A stretch of DNA of 37,194 nt from Pedosphaera sp. Lineage in GTDB: Bacteria > Verrucomicrobiota > Verrucomicrobiia > Limisphaerales > JADLHS01. Made by a program: the position numbers and the translations under genes. The notes beneath the pieces were generated by a model. It saw only the letters and a list, made by a program, of their open reading frames with translations, was not told where the DNA came from and searched no databases. Below are positions 1 to 9,283 of the stretch, one piece after another. Location: positions 1-37,194 of the forward strand of contig SIBJ01000032.1 in assembly GCA_009695195.1 (NCBI GenBank), read 5' to 3'. Position 1 is the stretch's first letter. Every line of letters starts with the position of its first letter.

Positions 1-1
1 C

Positions 2-124
2 GCCCTGATCCGCAGCGCGCTGCTGGCGCTGCTGGCCCAACACCATCCCGACCAGCCTCTGCCCCAAATCCAAGAACATCTCCACTCCCGCCCCAGCCGT
101 TGTCTCGCTCTCCTCAACTCATGA
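2..124 (+). CDS. 3' end of an unidentified protein (partial)
   Basis: An open frame runs from the window edge to a TGA at 122-124 and gives about 40 residues, rich in Leu, Gln, His and Pro, ending in LALLNS. Nothing in it is diagnostic. A transposase C-terminus is possible but I cannot support it. The following 200 bases, up to the convergent stop of the next gene, hold no gene that I can see. Confidence 0.25.
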   Translation, partial: ALIRSALLALLAQHHPDQPLPQIQEHLHSRPSRCLALLNS

Positions 125-324
125 TCGCTTCAAAACGAAAGACCCTGGGGCGGAGCGGAGCTTTTGCCTCGTTTAGACCGGTTCGTGCGCGGTCAGCTCG
201 GTGGTCGAGCATTCCCTCGACCCCGTAAACAGTGCGAAACGTAATGCCCCAATCTGCCGCGTCGGTGAGACTCGCCGCGCGGCGCGGCTCGACAAATTTT
301 TCCCGCGCGCCGGAAGCATCCCGA

Positions 325-1524
325 TCAGGATTTTCCAAATTTCCAAAGCCGGGTGTCGCTGCGGAAATAAATCGCGCCGCCGGCGATGGAAGGTGTGCAA
401 AGAATTTTCTCGGTCAGGTCCAGTTCGCTCACGACTTCACCTTCGGGCTTGGTGGTGTCCACGACCTGGACCAATCCTTTTTCATTGACGCAGTAGAGAA
501 ATTTTCCGGCGGCGACGGGCGTGGCGCTGAACTCGCCTTTCATCCGCAACTGCCAGAGCCGGTTCCCGGTGGCCGTTTCGCCGCACGTCAGGACGCCGCC
601 GTCATTCAGCGTGAAAATCTTTTCGCCCAACACGACCGGACTCGCCGTGCCGGGGCGAAGCTGGCCGGACTGCCAGAGTCGTTTCGGCGGCTCGTTGCCG
701 GCGTCGGGCTGGAGCGCCGTGAGGCCGTGCGCGGGGACGAACAGCACGTTTTCACCCGGCGCGCTGGAGGGAATCGAGGACGTGCCGTCGGCATAGTTCC
801 ATAAAATTTTTCCGGTCGCCGGCTCGACGGCGGCGATGCCTTGCGACGACTGGAGCGCGACCAGTTCCCGGCCGCCGATTTTCAGCACCACGGGCGAAGT
901 CCAGTTGGCTTTGCGGGGCCGGTCCAGTTTCCAACGGTTCACGCCGCTCTTCAGATCAAGGCCGGCGGCGAACGATTCACTGTCGTTCTCCACCTGCGCC
1001 ACCACCACGCCATCGGCGATCACCAGCGAGGACGACAGGCCGAGGCTGTTGCTCGCGTTCGGGTAATCGCGACCGAGGCCGCGCAGCCAGATCACATTTC
1101 CGTCGAGATCGAGGCACACGACGTCGCTGGAGGAAAACATCGCGACGACATACCGGCCATCACTCGCGGGCGTGCCGGCGGCGACGCTGGTTTTGTCGTG
1201 GCACATCGTGCGGCCGGTCGCCCAAAATTTGCGCTCCCAGATTTTCGCGCCGTCGGCGGCCTTGAAACAGATCACGTGCAGCGTCTGCTGTTTCAAACCG
1301 CCCGAGCAGGTCACGAAGACGCGGTCGCCGATGATGATGGGACTCGACAGGCCTTCGCCGGGGAGATTTGCCCGCCACGCGAGATTGTTGGTGAGGTTGA
1401 GCGTCGTCGGAATGGCGGGGTCGTCGGCCAGCCCGTTGCCATGCGGGCCGCGAAACTGCGGCCAGTCTCCGGCGTGCAGCGCCACGCAACCGGCGAACAG
1501 TGGCAGTAAAGTTTTGAGGTTCAT
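325..1524 (-). CDS. Secreted PQQ-like beta-propeller protein
   Basis: A 399-residue protein. It starts with a signal peptide (MNLKTLLPLFAGCVALHAG) followed by DWPQFRGPHGNG at about residues 20-31, the usual opening of the PQQ-binding-like/BamB-type propellers that are abundant in planctomycetes and verrucomicrobia. Repeating blades follow (for example VFVTCSGG, VWDV-like turns, and a closing LWKFGKS). The ATG at 1522-1524 was chosen because it gives the signal peptide and overlaps the stop of the upstream gene (TGATG), so the two genes are probably translationally coupled. The role is likely extracytoplasmic scaffolding or substrate binding. An alcohol dehydrogenase role is not indicated, because no heme site or clear dehydrogenase motif is present. 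The family call is firm and the function open. Confidence 0.85.
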   Translation of the reverse strand: MNLKTLLPLFAGCVALHAGDWPQFRGPHGNGLADDPAIPTTLNLTNNLAWRANLPGEGLSSPIIIGDRVFVTCSGGLKQQTLHVICFKAADGAKIWERKFWATGRTMCHDKTSVAAGTPASDGRYVVAMFSSSDVVCLDLDGNVIWLRGLGRDYPNASNSLGLSSSLVIADGVVVAQVENDSESFAAGLDLKSGVNRWKLDRPRKANWTSPVVLKIGGRELVALQSSQGIAAVEPATGKILWNYADGTSSIPSSAPGENVLFVPAHGLTALQPDAGNEPPKRLWQSGQLRPGTASPVVLGEKIFTLNDGGVLTCGETATGNRLWQLRMKGEFSATPVAAGKFLYCVNEKGLVQVVDTTKPEGEVVSELDLTEKILCTPSIAGGAIYFRSDTRLWKFGKS

Positions 1525-2678
1525 CAGTTGTCTTTCAATTTTTCGTTCGCGTCGCCCGCCGAAACGATCGGCGTCCCGAGCGCATCCGTCACGCGCAGTT
1601 GAAATTCCCATTCCCCCGTCCACTCCTTGACCTCCTCGTTCTGGCAGACCTTCACGAGGATGACGTTGCGGCCCGGCTGAAGCTGCGTGGGCATCAGGTA
1701 TTGGTCTATCTCCTGGTTGGCGTGATATTCGTCGCGCTCGAACAGCAACTTGCCGTTCAGCCACAACTTCCAGGAATTTTTTCCGCCAAGCCGCAGTTCC
1801 ACCGGTTGCGCCTGGCCGGAAAAAAATTCCGTCGTCGCGTAGGCGGTCACTTCCTTCAATCTTCCCAACGGCTGGTTCATGTCCACCATGCCGTATTTAT
1901 CCGTGGTGACGTGATCCTGCCAGCGAACCTTGCCGGCCTTGCCGTCGTACTCGCCGGCTAGATCAAGCTTCTGCTCCGGCGGCAAGGCGTTGGTGAAACC
2001 CCGGTTGCCCGCGTTGTCGAACGGCCCGATGATTTTCCAATTCGCGATGAAACCGAAATGTTTCAGCAAGTCCACCGGTTGTCCGAGGTCCGCGAGTTTC
2101 TTCGCGAGACTCTCGATCTGCTTCACGTCGCGCGCGCAGTTCAGCGCCTGCTGATAGAGCAGGGTCGCGCCCGGCGGGTTGCCGTCGGTGACCAGGCCGT
2201 TGCCTTGACTGATGACTTTTTGCACGGCGTCGCGGCGGATTTCGAGACTGGGATCGTTCAACATCCCCGCGAGCAGTTTGTCGGTGGTGGCGGCATCCAC
2301 GCGGGCGATCAACTCGAACGCCAGCCGCCGGGCGCGGGGATGATGGCGCGTTTCCAGCAGGAACTTTCCGAGCGCCGGCAGCGGAAGTTTTCCGCCGGCG
2401 TCCAGTTCGCGGCCCGCGATGGCGTCCACCGCGCCGCGCAGCCAGTTCAGCGCGTAATCGTTCGCGCCGTCCATCGCTTCGAGGATCGGCACCAGCGAGG
2501 CGGCGTTGCCGGCGGCAAGTTGTTTCCAGGCAGCGGACGCGGCGGCGTTGCCGTGACCTTCCGGCCCTACGGAGCGGATGGTTTTCAACGGCCCGGCAAT
2601 TTCCGGCGGCGGGCCGGCCAGCGTCACACCGACGCAGCCGACCACGACCAATGCTCGCAAGTAATGTTTCATCTTCAT
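1524..2678 (-). CDS. Secreted HEAT-repeat protein with C-terminal beta-sandwich
   Basis: A 384-residue protein. Residues 1-22 form a signal peptide. Residues about 45-200 are alpha-helical with HEAT-like spacing (for example ARRLAFELIARV and NDPSLEIRRDAVQKV). From about 205 comes a beta-rich module beginning ANWKIIGPFDNAGNRGF and containing WKLWLNGKLLFERDEYH near 303-319, which resembles the galactose-binding-like folds seen in PA14/F5-F8-type domains. No catalytic motif is visible, so it is probably a binding or scaffolding protein. The ATG at 2676-2678 gives the signal peptide; an ATG six bases upstream is an alternative. Its last bases overlap the start of the propeller gene, which indicates a two-gene operon. 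Confidence 0.75.
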   Translation of the reverse strand: MKMKHYLRALVVVGCVGVTLAGPPPEIAGPLKTIRSVGPEGHGNAAASAAWKQLAAGNAASLVPILEAMDGANDYALNWLRGAVDAIAGRELDAGGKLPLPALGKFLLETRHHPRARRLAFELIARVDAATTDKLLAGMLNDPSLEIRRDAVQKVISQGNGLVTDGNPPGATLLYQQALNCARDVKQIESLAKKLADLGQPVDLLKHFGFIANWKIIGPFDNAGNRGFTNALPPEQKLDLAGEYDGKAGKVRWQDHVTTDKYGMVDMNQPLGRLKEVTAYATTEFFSGQAQPVELRLGGKNSWKLWLNGKLLFERDEYHANQEIDQYLMPTQLQPGRNVILVKVCQNEEVKEWTGEWEFQLRVTDALGTPIVSAGDANEKLKDN

Positions 2679-2709
2679 GGCAATCAAAACTGTTCCGGCC
2701 TCACAAACG

Positions 2710-2818
2710 GAGCGCGGGCGGTCCCCAGCCCGCAGCGCTCGCGCGCAATCGAAGCGCTCTGGGTTTTCCAACGCTCCCTTCGCGATCCGCGTGCTGCGAC
2801 CGGGGACCGGTCGCGCTC
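2710..2818. repeat. Inverted repeat pair in the intergenic gap
   Basis: The arm at 2710-2740 (GAGCGCGGGCGGTCCCC...) and the arm at 2791-2818 are imperfect reverse complements; the reverse complement of the second begins GAGCGCGACCGGTCCCC. They lie between the SGNH hydrolase stop and the HEAT-protein start and can fold into a long hairpin with a 50-base loop. This fits a dispersed REP-like intergenic element. Confidence 0.55.
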
Positions 2819-2853
2819 CTCGGCGGCTACGATTCACCGCACATGACGAACGG

Positions 2854-4179
2854 CTACCGGGCAGCCGGCTTGATCTCGAAGTGGTGTGACTTGGGTTTTC
2901 GCGCCTTGTCAATTTGCACTTCAAGCTCCCCAACCTGCGCGTCAATCCGCGCCAGTTCCGCCGCGCGTTTAGTTTCAACTTCCGGCCCATGCGCCCAACC
3001 GGGCAGGCTGAAAAGTTGAACCTCCCGCCACCGGCGGAAGAACGCGTTGTTCTTGTCGAAAACCAATTTCAGAACCTCGCGAGCCTGCTTCGTGATCGGG
3101 CCGGGGGCGTTCGCCAGGTTCCAGCCTTTGGCAAGTTCCTCGGCACTGACTTTCCCGGAGGATTCGCCATCCACGGTCACTTCGTAGTCTCCGCCGGTCA
3201 GGCCGCTGATTTGTAACTCATACAGGTTCAGGTCGTCCAAAATCGGCGCGAGTTTGAGTGCCGCCTCGGCGCGTTCATCCACGGGCATCGCCAACGCCTC
3301 GTCTAGCCTGTCGAAGCTCACCGTCCCGCCGGAAACTTGGAGGCCACTCACCCGGCAACCTTCGACAGCCGGCGCTTTTTTTCCGGCGGCATCAATTTCC
3401 GCCCGCGATACCAAAGACGATGCTCCCAAACCTTTCAACACCGCCCACGCCATCAACGTCTGACCGACGGGCCCGGGATGCACCGCGTCGCCGCCGCCGA
3501 TGAAGCTCGGCGGATTGCTCGCGCGCTCGCGCAGCAGGATTTTCATGAACGGATCGAATTGGTCCACGTAGGCCGCGCTGGATTTTGCGGCCACGTCCTT
3601 CAAACCGTCGGAGAACTGGCGCAGCGATTGGTTGCGAACATCCTTGTCCGGATCGGGCCGCTTGTCTTCGATGGGCTGCGGCGTCAGGAAGGCCACGCGC
3701 GCGCCGTTCGTCCCAAGCACTTTGGCGATCTCGGTCTGGCTGCGGACATAGGCGCGGAAGATGTCTTCGCGAAACGGCTGATACGAGTGATCGTTCATGC
3801 CAAATTTGATCGTTACGAAGGTGGGTTTCAACGGCAACACATCACGGCCCAAGCCGCGCCCGACGGAATCCTCCACCATCTTCTGCTGACTCGCTTCGTC
3901 CGCGGCGAAGAGTTGTTTCTCATCGGGATGCGAGCGCTGCCGCAGCCAGGAAGTGTCGCCGCCCCAGCCCACGTTGCGGAAGGTGAGCTTCCAAGTCGGA
4001 TGGCGCGTCAGGGCGTAGGCTTCGATGTAGGTTGTGTAAAGGCGTTGCTCGGTGATGCTGTCGCCGAGAAACACCACGCGATCGCCATCGCGGATCAGAA
4101 ACCCGGCCGCCGAAATATTGGCCAGCCAAAACGCGATGAGAAATGCGACGCAAAAAACTTTTTTGAAGTGGGATTTCAT
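2854..4179 (-). CDS. Secreted SGNH/GDSL hydrolase
   Basis: A 441-residue protein. A signal peptide covers residues 1-25 (ending NISAAG). SGNH blocks are clear: block I GDSIT with Ser41, block II NVGWGGD with Gly around 71-74, block III GMND with Asn129, and block V DAVHP with Asp231 and His234. These supply the Ser-His-Asp triad and oxyanion residues of esterases and lipases of this superfamily. About 190 residues after block V form an extra C-terminal region that ends in a charged, probably coiled segment near AAELARIDAQVGELEVQI. The ATG at 4177-4179 is the only start giving a signal peptide. The likely role is deacetylation or de-esterification of a polysaccharide outside the cytoplasm; the substrate is unknown. 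Confidence 0.88.
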   Translation of the reverse strand: MKSHFKKVFCVAFLIAFWLANISAAGFLIRDGDRVVFLGDSITEQRLYTTYIEAYALTRHPTWKLTFRNVGWGGDTSWLRQRSHPDEKQLFAADEASQQKMVEDSVGRGLGRDVLPLKPTFVTIKFGMNDHSYQPFREDIFRAYVRSQTEIAKVLGTNGARVAFLTPQPIEDKRPDPDKDVRNQSLRQFSDGLKDVAAKSSAAYVDQFDPFMKILLRERASNPPSFIGGGDAVHPGPVGQTLMAWAVLKGLGASSLVSRAEIDAAGKKAPAVEGCRVSGLQVSGGTVSFDRLDEALAMPVDERAEAALKLAPILDDLNLYELQISGLTGGDYEVTVDGESSGKVSAEELAKGWNLANAPGPITKQAREVLKLVFDKNNAFFRRWREVQLFSLPGWAHGPEVETKRAAELARIDAQVGELEVQIDKARKPKSHHFEIKPAAR

Positions 4180-4312
4180 ATTTCGGAAAGTTTGAGCAGT
4201 TGACGGAGCAAGCGCAAGCCCGACGCGGCGCAGATTTGCAGGCGACGAGGTAACGAGTCGAGGGTGTGGCACTCCTCGCGTCGTGCAAATATGGCCACTG
4301 CCGCCGGGTAAG

Positions 4313-6984
4313 CTATGGCAACTGTAGGCGATAAAACGTCTGCGGCGCATTGGAATTGGGTGTGTTCGTGAGGTTGAAATTGCCCGCGGCATCAAACTGA
4401 TTCGTGGCGATGCGCGACCAGTTGCTGGCCGGCAGCGCGACATTCGTGGTCGTCAGTAGAAAATAATTCCCGTTCGTCGGCCCGCCGCTGCCGCTCATCA
4501 CGATTTTGCCGGCGCCGGCAGTGACGTTTGTAAAACGCGGCTGGGGTGTGATGAGAAGGCCGACGGTGTTGGTCATGCCGCCGCCAAAGAGCGCGTCGCT
4601 GGCGATGAATTGAAAACTCGCGCGACCAATGAAGTTCGTCGGCGGCGTGAAGCGCGCCGTGCGGCCATCGCCCAGGAGCGTGACGGTGCCGTTCGTGGGA
4701 TTCGAGACGGCGTAAGTCGCGTTGCTGGCCAGGCCGAACGTGAAGGTGCGCAAGTTCACATCCACGAAACTGTTCGCCGCGCCGACGGCGTGCAGGTCGG
4801 CGAGCCAGTTGAGGTATTGTTCGAGGTCGGTCTAGCCGTCGGAGTTGGTGTGATTGTTGTTCGCGATGTTCGGGTTCAGGCCGGTGGCGGTTTCCCAGTA
4901 ATCAGGCATGCCGTCGCGGTCGGTGTCGGTCGGGACGTTGTAGGTGTTGAGCGCCGGCCAGCCGCCGACTTCGCTCTGTGAATGGAGATACGCGCCGAAC
5001 GCGCGGACCACCACGTTGCTGCGGATGCGGTCGTCCACGGAGTCGCGCACGTTGTTGTAGCCCGCGAGGCTGAGGACTTGTTTGTAGGAATTCGATGCGC
5101 TGTGCGCCGTGATTGGAACGGGCGGCGTGAACAACGGCACGTCCGACATTTGCGATTGCACATCCGTCGCGGCGCTGCGGATGGGAATGTCGGTTGAAGT
5201 CCAAACTCCCGTCCATTCGTCCATCGTGTCGTTGACGCGGTTCGGGCCGATGGTGCCTTTGACGTGAACCTTGATCGTGTTGGTGGCGGCGTATTGTATA
5301 TCCACCTCGATCTCCGGCGCGCCCGAGTGGCCGGGGCCGCGGATGTAAAAGTTGTTGATGAAATGGAATCGGAACGGAATGTTCCCCGCGCCCACCTCGA
5401 CGCCGCTCCGGTAGCGCGAGCCGGAACTCGAGTAATCGAACAAAAGATTGCTGACCGCTTCCATCCAGTTCTCATAGCCCTGGCCGGCCACGGCGTCGTT
5501 CGGCTCAAACTGCGGGCCGCGAAAAACGTATCGGGCGACGAGGTTGTGATGAATCGAAAGCGTGGTGGCGCTGCAATTCAAACCGTACGCGTGGCTCGCG
5601 CCGTAGGGGTGCAACCCCGGATCGCCCAGCGGCTCGGAGATGATGCACCATTGCACCGTGACGTTCTGGTTTTGCACGATGCCGAAAATCTCGTCGCAAC
5701 TCCACGAGAGCGAGCAGTGATCGAAGATGACGTTGCTCGAATCATCAATCGAAACCGTGTCCAAGCCCGTCGAACCCGTCGGCTGGCCGGTGGCGCGCAC
5801 GATGACATCGCCGCGACGCAGCCGGAGACAGCGCACGATGGTGTCGTGCGTGCCGCCGATGTTGAGGCTGTAATCGCGGATGCAGATGCCATCACCCGGC
5901 GCCGTCTGGCCGGCGATGGTGAGGTTGGGTTTGTTGATGGTGAGAATGGATTGCAGCAAAATGTTTCCCGACACGGCGAAAACAATGGTGCGTGGGCCGC
6001 TCGCGGTAGTGATGCCGTTGCGCAGCGAGCCGGCGCCGGAGTCGTTGAGGTTCGTGACGTAATAAACATCGCCACCGCGACCGCCGGCGGCGTTTGCGCC
6101 GAAACCTTCCGCGCCCGGAAACGCGAGCGGTTGCGGCGACGGCGGCACGTTGGAAACCACGGTGATGACACTGCTGCTGGACGGGGCTAGTACGCAGGCG
6201 GGCGGCGTGGCGTTGGTGAGATAAAACTGCGTCACGCCTGTGGCCACCACTGTGACCGGGATGTTAGTCGAAGAGTACGGCGAGTTCTGCGGGAAAGTGA
6301 CGGTTCGCGTGCCGCCCGCGGCATTGGCGGGATAGGCCACGGCGGGATTCGTGCTGATCAGATCAACCGTCAACGGGCCGGCGGCGGTGGCGTTCGTCGG
6401 GAGAGTGATGCTGACGATGCCGTTGGTTTGCCCGACGACCATCGAGGTGGTGTTCGCGAATTGCGCGCTCACGCAAGCGGACTGAACAAACTTGACGACC
6501 TGAACCGATTTGATGGCAATCGTGCTGGCGAGGCTGGCCCGGCTTCGCCAGCCAATGGCGAACGCGTCAAAAGATGTGGTCACCGGAGTGGTGGTAGTTG
6601 TGGCAGTGACGGTCGTCAATAGAGCGCCGCTGGTGTTGTTTGTGTAAAGCGAGGCTGTGAGTTGCAGCGAGCCGTCTCCCAGCCGCGTGATGTTCACGAC
6701 CTCCGTGTAACGGCCACCGACGGTCAGGCTGACATTTGGGCCGGCTGACGAACCGCTGACGGTTGTCGAATTTTGGAAGCCGTAAATCGTGCTGCCGTTG
6801 ACCGTGGTGACCTGATTGCGATTGTCGCCGTTCGCCTGCGCCGGACGGATCGCAAACTGGGAATTGCCCGAAGTGCCGCCCGCGGATCCGATCTGCGCGA
6901 GATAGCCCTGCCAATTCTGCGCTCCGCCAGTCGCCGCGTTGAAGTTGGCGTTATTGGCGGAGTTCGTCAGCGCCCAGAATCCGC
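4313..6984 (-). pseudogene. Pectate-lyase-like beta-helix protein, interrupted by TAG and missing its own 5' end
   Basis: The lyase domain begins at FPGAEGFG near 6110 and carries the signature GGRGGDVYYVTNLNDSGAGS and then TIAGQTAPGDGICI, as in the PL1-like secreted pectate lyases of this phylum. Before it lie beta-rich modules. After it comes a calcium-binding linker (TDTDRDGMPDYWE) that normally runs into a segment like DG-Y/W-T-x-LEQYLNWL. Here a TAG at 4832-4834 falls exactly between DG and TDLEQYLNWL; the frame then stays open to a normal TAG at 4313-4315 after FYRLQLP. The C-terminal piece is a beta-sandwich, perhaps a secretion or anchoring domain. The gene's own start and signal peptide are missing, and its 5' end is joined to a DUF4832 remnant. 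It is best read as a decayed gene or a gene with a sequence error. Confidence 0.75.
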
Positions 6985-7140
6985 CGCCAAGGCACGGCGC
7001 GACGCCCGCGTTGGCCCACGCGGTTTCCACCAGGAACGGCTCGCCCAGTTTCACCTCGGCGGGCCACGAGATTTCTGCGAGTTGAATCCGGTAGCCGATG
7101 CGCCGATTGATGCGCGGCACGGCGTCGCCAAGATGAAAGA
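6985..7140 (-). pseudogene. Remnant of a DUF4832 protein fused in frame to the pectate lyase
   Basis: About 45-50 residues read LGDAVPRINRRIGYRIQL, then AEISWPAEVKLGEPF and WANAGVAPC. This is recognisable as the conserved NRRIGYR/WANAGVAPC part of DUF4832 proteins, and it differs from the intact DUF4832 gene at 21076-22587. The frame then passes without a stop into the lyase gene at about 6985. Neither the start nor the rest of the DUF4832 domain is present. The upstream edge abuts the truncated AraC gene on the other strand. Confidence 0.6.
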
Positions 7141-7146
7141 GTTCTT

Positions 7147-7779
7147 CGCGCGACCGACGAACTGGCGGCCCCGGTCTATCAGGCCTTGTCGGAATTGTTG
7201 CAACGTTACTTCCGCTCCGGCGAAACGCACTTTCAATCCGGCTGCAAGGCGAGCTTCCTGCAAATCCTGTATCACATGACGCGGCGCTTCCAGGCGTCGG
7301 AGGTGTTGCGCTCCGAATTCGTGCAGCGCCGGCAGCAGGCCGACCGGCTGGCGCGGCTCTTCGAGTACGTGCGGATCAATTACGCCGAGCGCATCACCGT
7401 GGATCAGGCGATGAAGCTCGTCCACATGAGCCAGTCGCAGTTCATGAAAGTTTTCAAGAAAGTGTCCGGCATGACGTTTGTGGCGCACGTCACGCGCGTC
7501 CGAGTCAATCACGCGCTTCGCCTGCTGCGGGAGACCGACCTGACCATCGCCGAGATCGCGGCCAAAACCGGCTTCCCGGATCAAAGCTACTTCGACCGGC
7601 GCTTCAAGCAGGCGTTCGGCAAGTCACCACGCCAATATCGCTCTGACTTGACGAAGCGAACCCCTGCGGTCGAGGGAACGGGCGGCCACCGCCGGCAACG
7701 CGCGGCTGCCGGCAAGAATTACTTTGGCGATGACGCCGCGGAGCCCGTCCCCGCAGACAGGCTGGCGCAACGGTTTTAA
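7147..7779 (+). pseudogene. 5'-truncated AraC-family transcription regulator
   Basis: The frame reads ATDELAAPVYQAL from about 7153, then a linker, then a complete AraC-type DNA-binding domain. The first helix-turn-helix is near TVDQAMKLVHMSQSQFMKVF, the second near LTIAEIAAKTGFPDQSYFDR, and the family-typical FKQAFGKSPRQYRSD closes the domain. The N-terminal sensor half is absent and no ATG precedes the remaining part; the nearest start is a TTG at 7186. After RSDL, about 40 residues of low-complexity intergenic-like sequence run to a TAA. The DNA-binding domain could still be made from the TTG, so a short regulator is possible. I judge it a remnant because its edge coincides with another broken gene. 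Confidence 0.65.
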
Positions 7780-7891
7780 CGTGCGCCGGCACGCTTTGAG
7801 TTTCTTCGCAACCTTCCGGCCGCTCTTCAACACATCGGCGTCGTGCGGGAGCCTGAATCCCCGAGTCGCAAGCATCGCAATCAGTCTGGCT

Positions 7892-9154
7892 TCAGGGTTT
7901 GGCCTGGAGAGTGATGACGAACAATTGCCGTGTGCCATCGCCGGCCACGCCGGGAACGAGGAGTTGCGTGCTGTGGCGATTCCACAGCGGGCCGGGATCA
8001 ACGCGTAAATCACCCGAAGTGTAGCCGCCCTGGTTCATGCCGGACGTGCGCGTCCACGCGCCGTCGGCGCGGCGCAGGATCGTGTAGAAATTCGTGCCGC
8101 GTTCGCCGTGGCCGTTCACAAACCAGCGCGCGTCCGGTGAGAGCGCGATGTCGCCGCCGGGTTTGGGGATGATGGCCGGCGAGCCGAGTGTGCCAACGAC
8201 TTTTTGCTCGTCGGTGTCGTAGATGATCTGCTCGGTGTCGGTCGCGCCGATCATGCGATGGCCGGTGTCCCAATCCGGATGGCCGCCGATGAATTTCGTC
8301 AGCGGACGCAGGTCCGCGCCGTCCGGGTTCATCACGCAGGGAATGTTGAATCGCTTGCCGGGCAAATCAAAATCGCCACGCACGTAAAAGTAAATGCGGT
8401 CGTCGTCGCGATTCCAGAGCGTGTGGTTGATGAACAATTCCTTTTCGTCCACGTCCGGATGCGCGGAGCGAAGCGCGTCGGCGAGTTGTTTGAATGAAAT
8501 GAGCAGCCGCTTTTCTTTCGTGGCGACGGCGATCTTGAAGATGCCGTCGTTGGTCGGATGCCGCACGCCGGTGGTCCAATCGTGCGCGCCGGGATAGCCG
8601 GTCACGGGCCGCAAGCGCGCGAGGCGGGCGTAGTTGAGGGCGCAAAACCAGCCGCCGTTCTGCGCGACGCCGCTGTTGCCAACCGGCGTGTCGGAAAAGC
8701 GGAACTCGGCGATGCGCTGGCCGTTGGAACCTTTCGCGATGTCGAACAGCACGGCGAAAACTTCATGTGTCCGCGGGTCGCGGTCGTTGAAGAAGAACTG
8801 GGTTTCCGGCGCGATGGGATTCCAGTAGAGCATCGTGCCTTGCTGAAAATTCCACGCGCGTGTGCGTTCGACGACGCGCTCGGCGAAATTGTTTTGCGTG
8901 TCGAGCAGGACGATTTCCGCCGCTTCGCCGGGCTTGGGCATCCGTTCCTGAAAGTCCGTCCGCAGCGCGAGGATGAAGCGCCCGCTTTGATTCCACGGAA
9001 TGGTCCGTACGTGGCCGATGTAGCCGAAGAAATGGTGACGCGGCCCGGTGGTGATTTGACGAACTTCGGTCGTGAAACCACCGTCCGCCGCGCCGCTCCA
9101 GCGCGCGGAACTCAGTGCCATCACCACGGGCAGAAACAACCGTGAAATCCGCAT
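7892..9154 (-). CDS. Secreted PD40/oligogalacturonate-lyase-like beta-propeller
   Basis: A 420-residue protein with a signal peptide (MRISRLFLPVVMALSSARWSGA). The rest is a repeated beta-propeller with a conserved centre HDWTTGVRHPTNDGI at about 190-205 and phrases such as HPDWDTGHRMIGATD and SPDARWFVNGHG. The fold resembles TolB/PD40 propellers and the seven-bladed oligogalacturonate lyase family (Pectate_lyase22); I cannot assign the metal-binding histidines with confidence. If it is a lyase it would act on unsaturated uronate oligomers released by the pectate lyases. The ATG at 9152-9154 gives the signal peptide; no strong ribosome binding site is seen. Confidence 0.7.
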   Translation of the reverse strand: MRISRLFLPVVMALSSARWSGAADGGFTTEVRQITTGPRHHFFGYIGHVRTIPWNQSGRFILALRTDFQERMPKPGEAAEIVLLDTQNNFAERVVERTRAWNFQQGTMLYWNPIAPETQFFFNDRDPRTHEVFAVLFDIAKGSNGQRIAEFRFSDTPVGNSGVAQNGGWFCALNYARLARLRPVTGYPGAHDWTTGVRHPTNDGIFKIAVATKEKRLLISFKQLADALRSAHPDVDEKELFINHTLWNRDDDRIYFYVRGDFDLPGKRFNIPCVMNPDGADLRPLTKFIGGHPDWDTGHRMIGATDTEQIIYDTDEQKVVGTLGSPAIIPKPGGDIALSPDARWFVNGHGERGTNFYTILRRADGAWTRTSGMNQGGYTSGDLRVDPGPLWNRHSTQLLVPGVAGDGTRQLFVITLQAKP

Positions 9155-9283
9155 GGCGGAAAAATTATCAGAGCGTCGCGCAGAACGCCCATCGAAAATC
9201 CGCCCGACGTGCGAAATGTTTCAGACAAGTTTTTTGCAGGATAGTCCAAAGCTGGCGGCGCGATTGACGAACGAAAATCAATT

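Noticed and set aside
7624..8013. A minus-strand frame of 129 codons between the AraC remnant and the propeller gene.
   Set aside because: It overlaps the AraC DNA-binding domain end and the propeller 3' end, has no recognisable domain, and part of it is repeat-like intergenic sequence.
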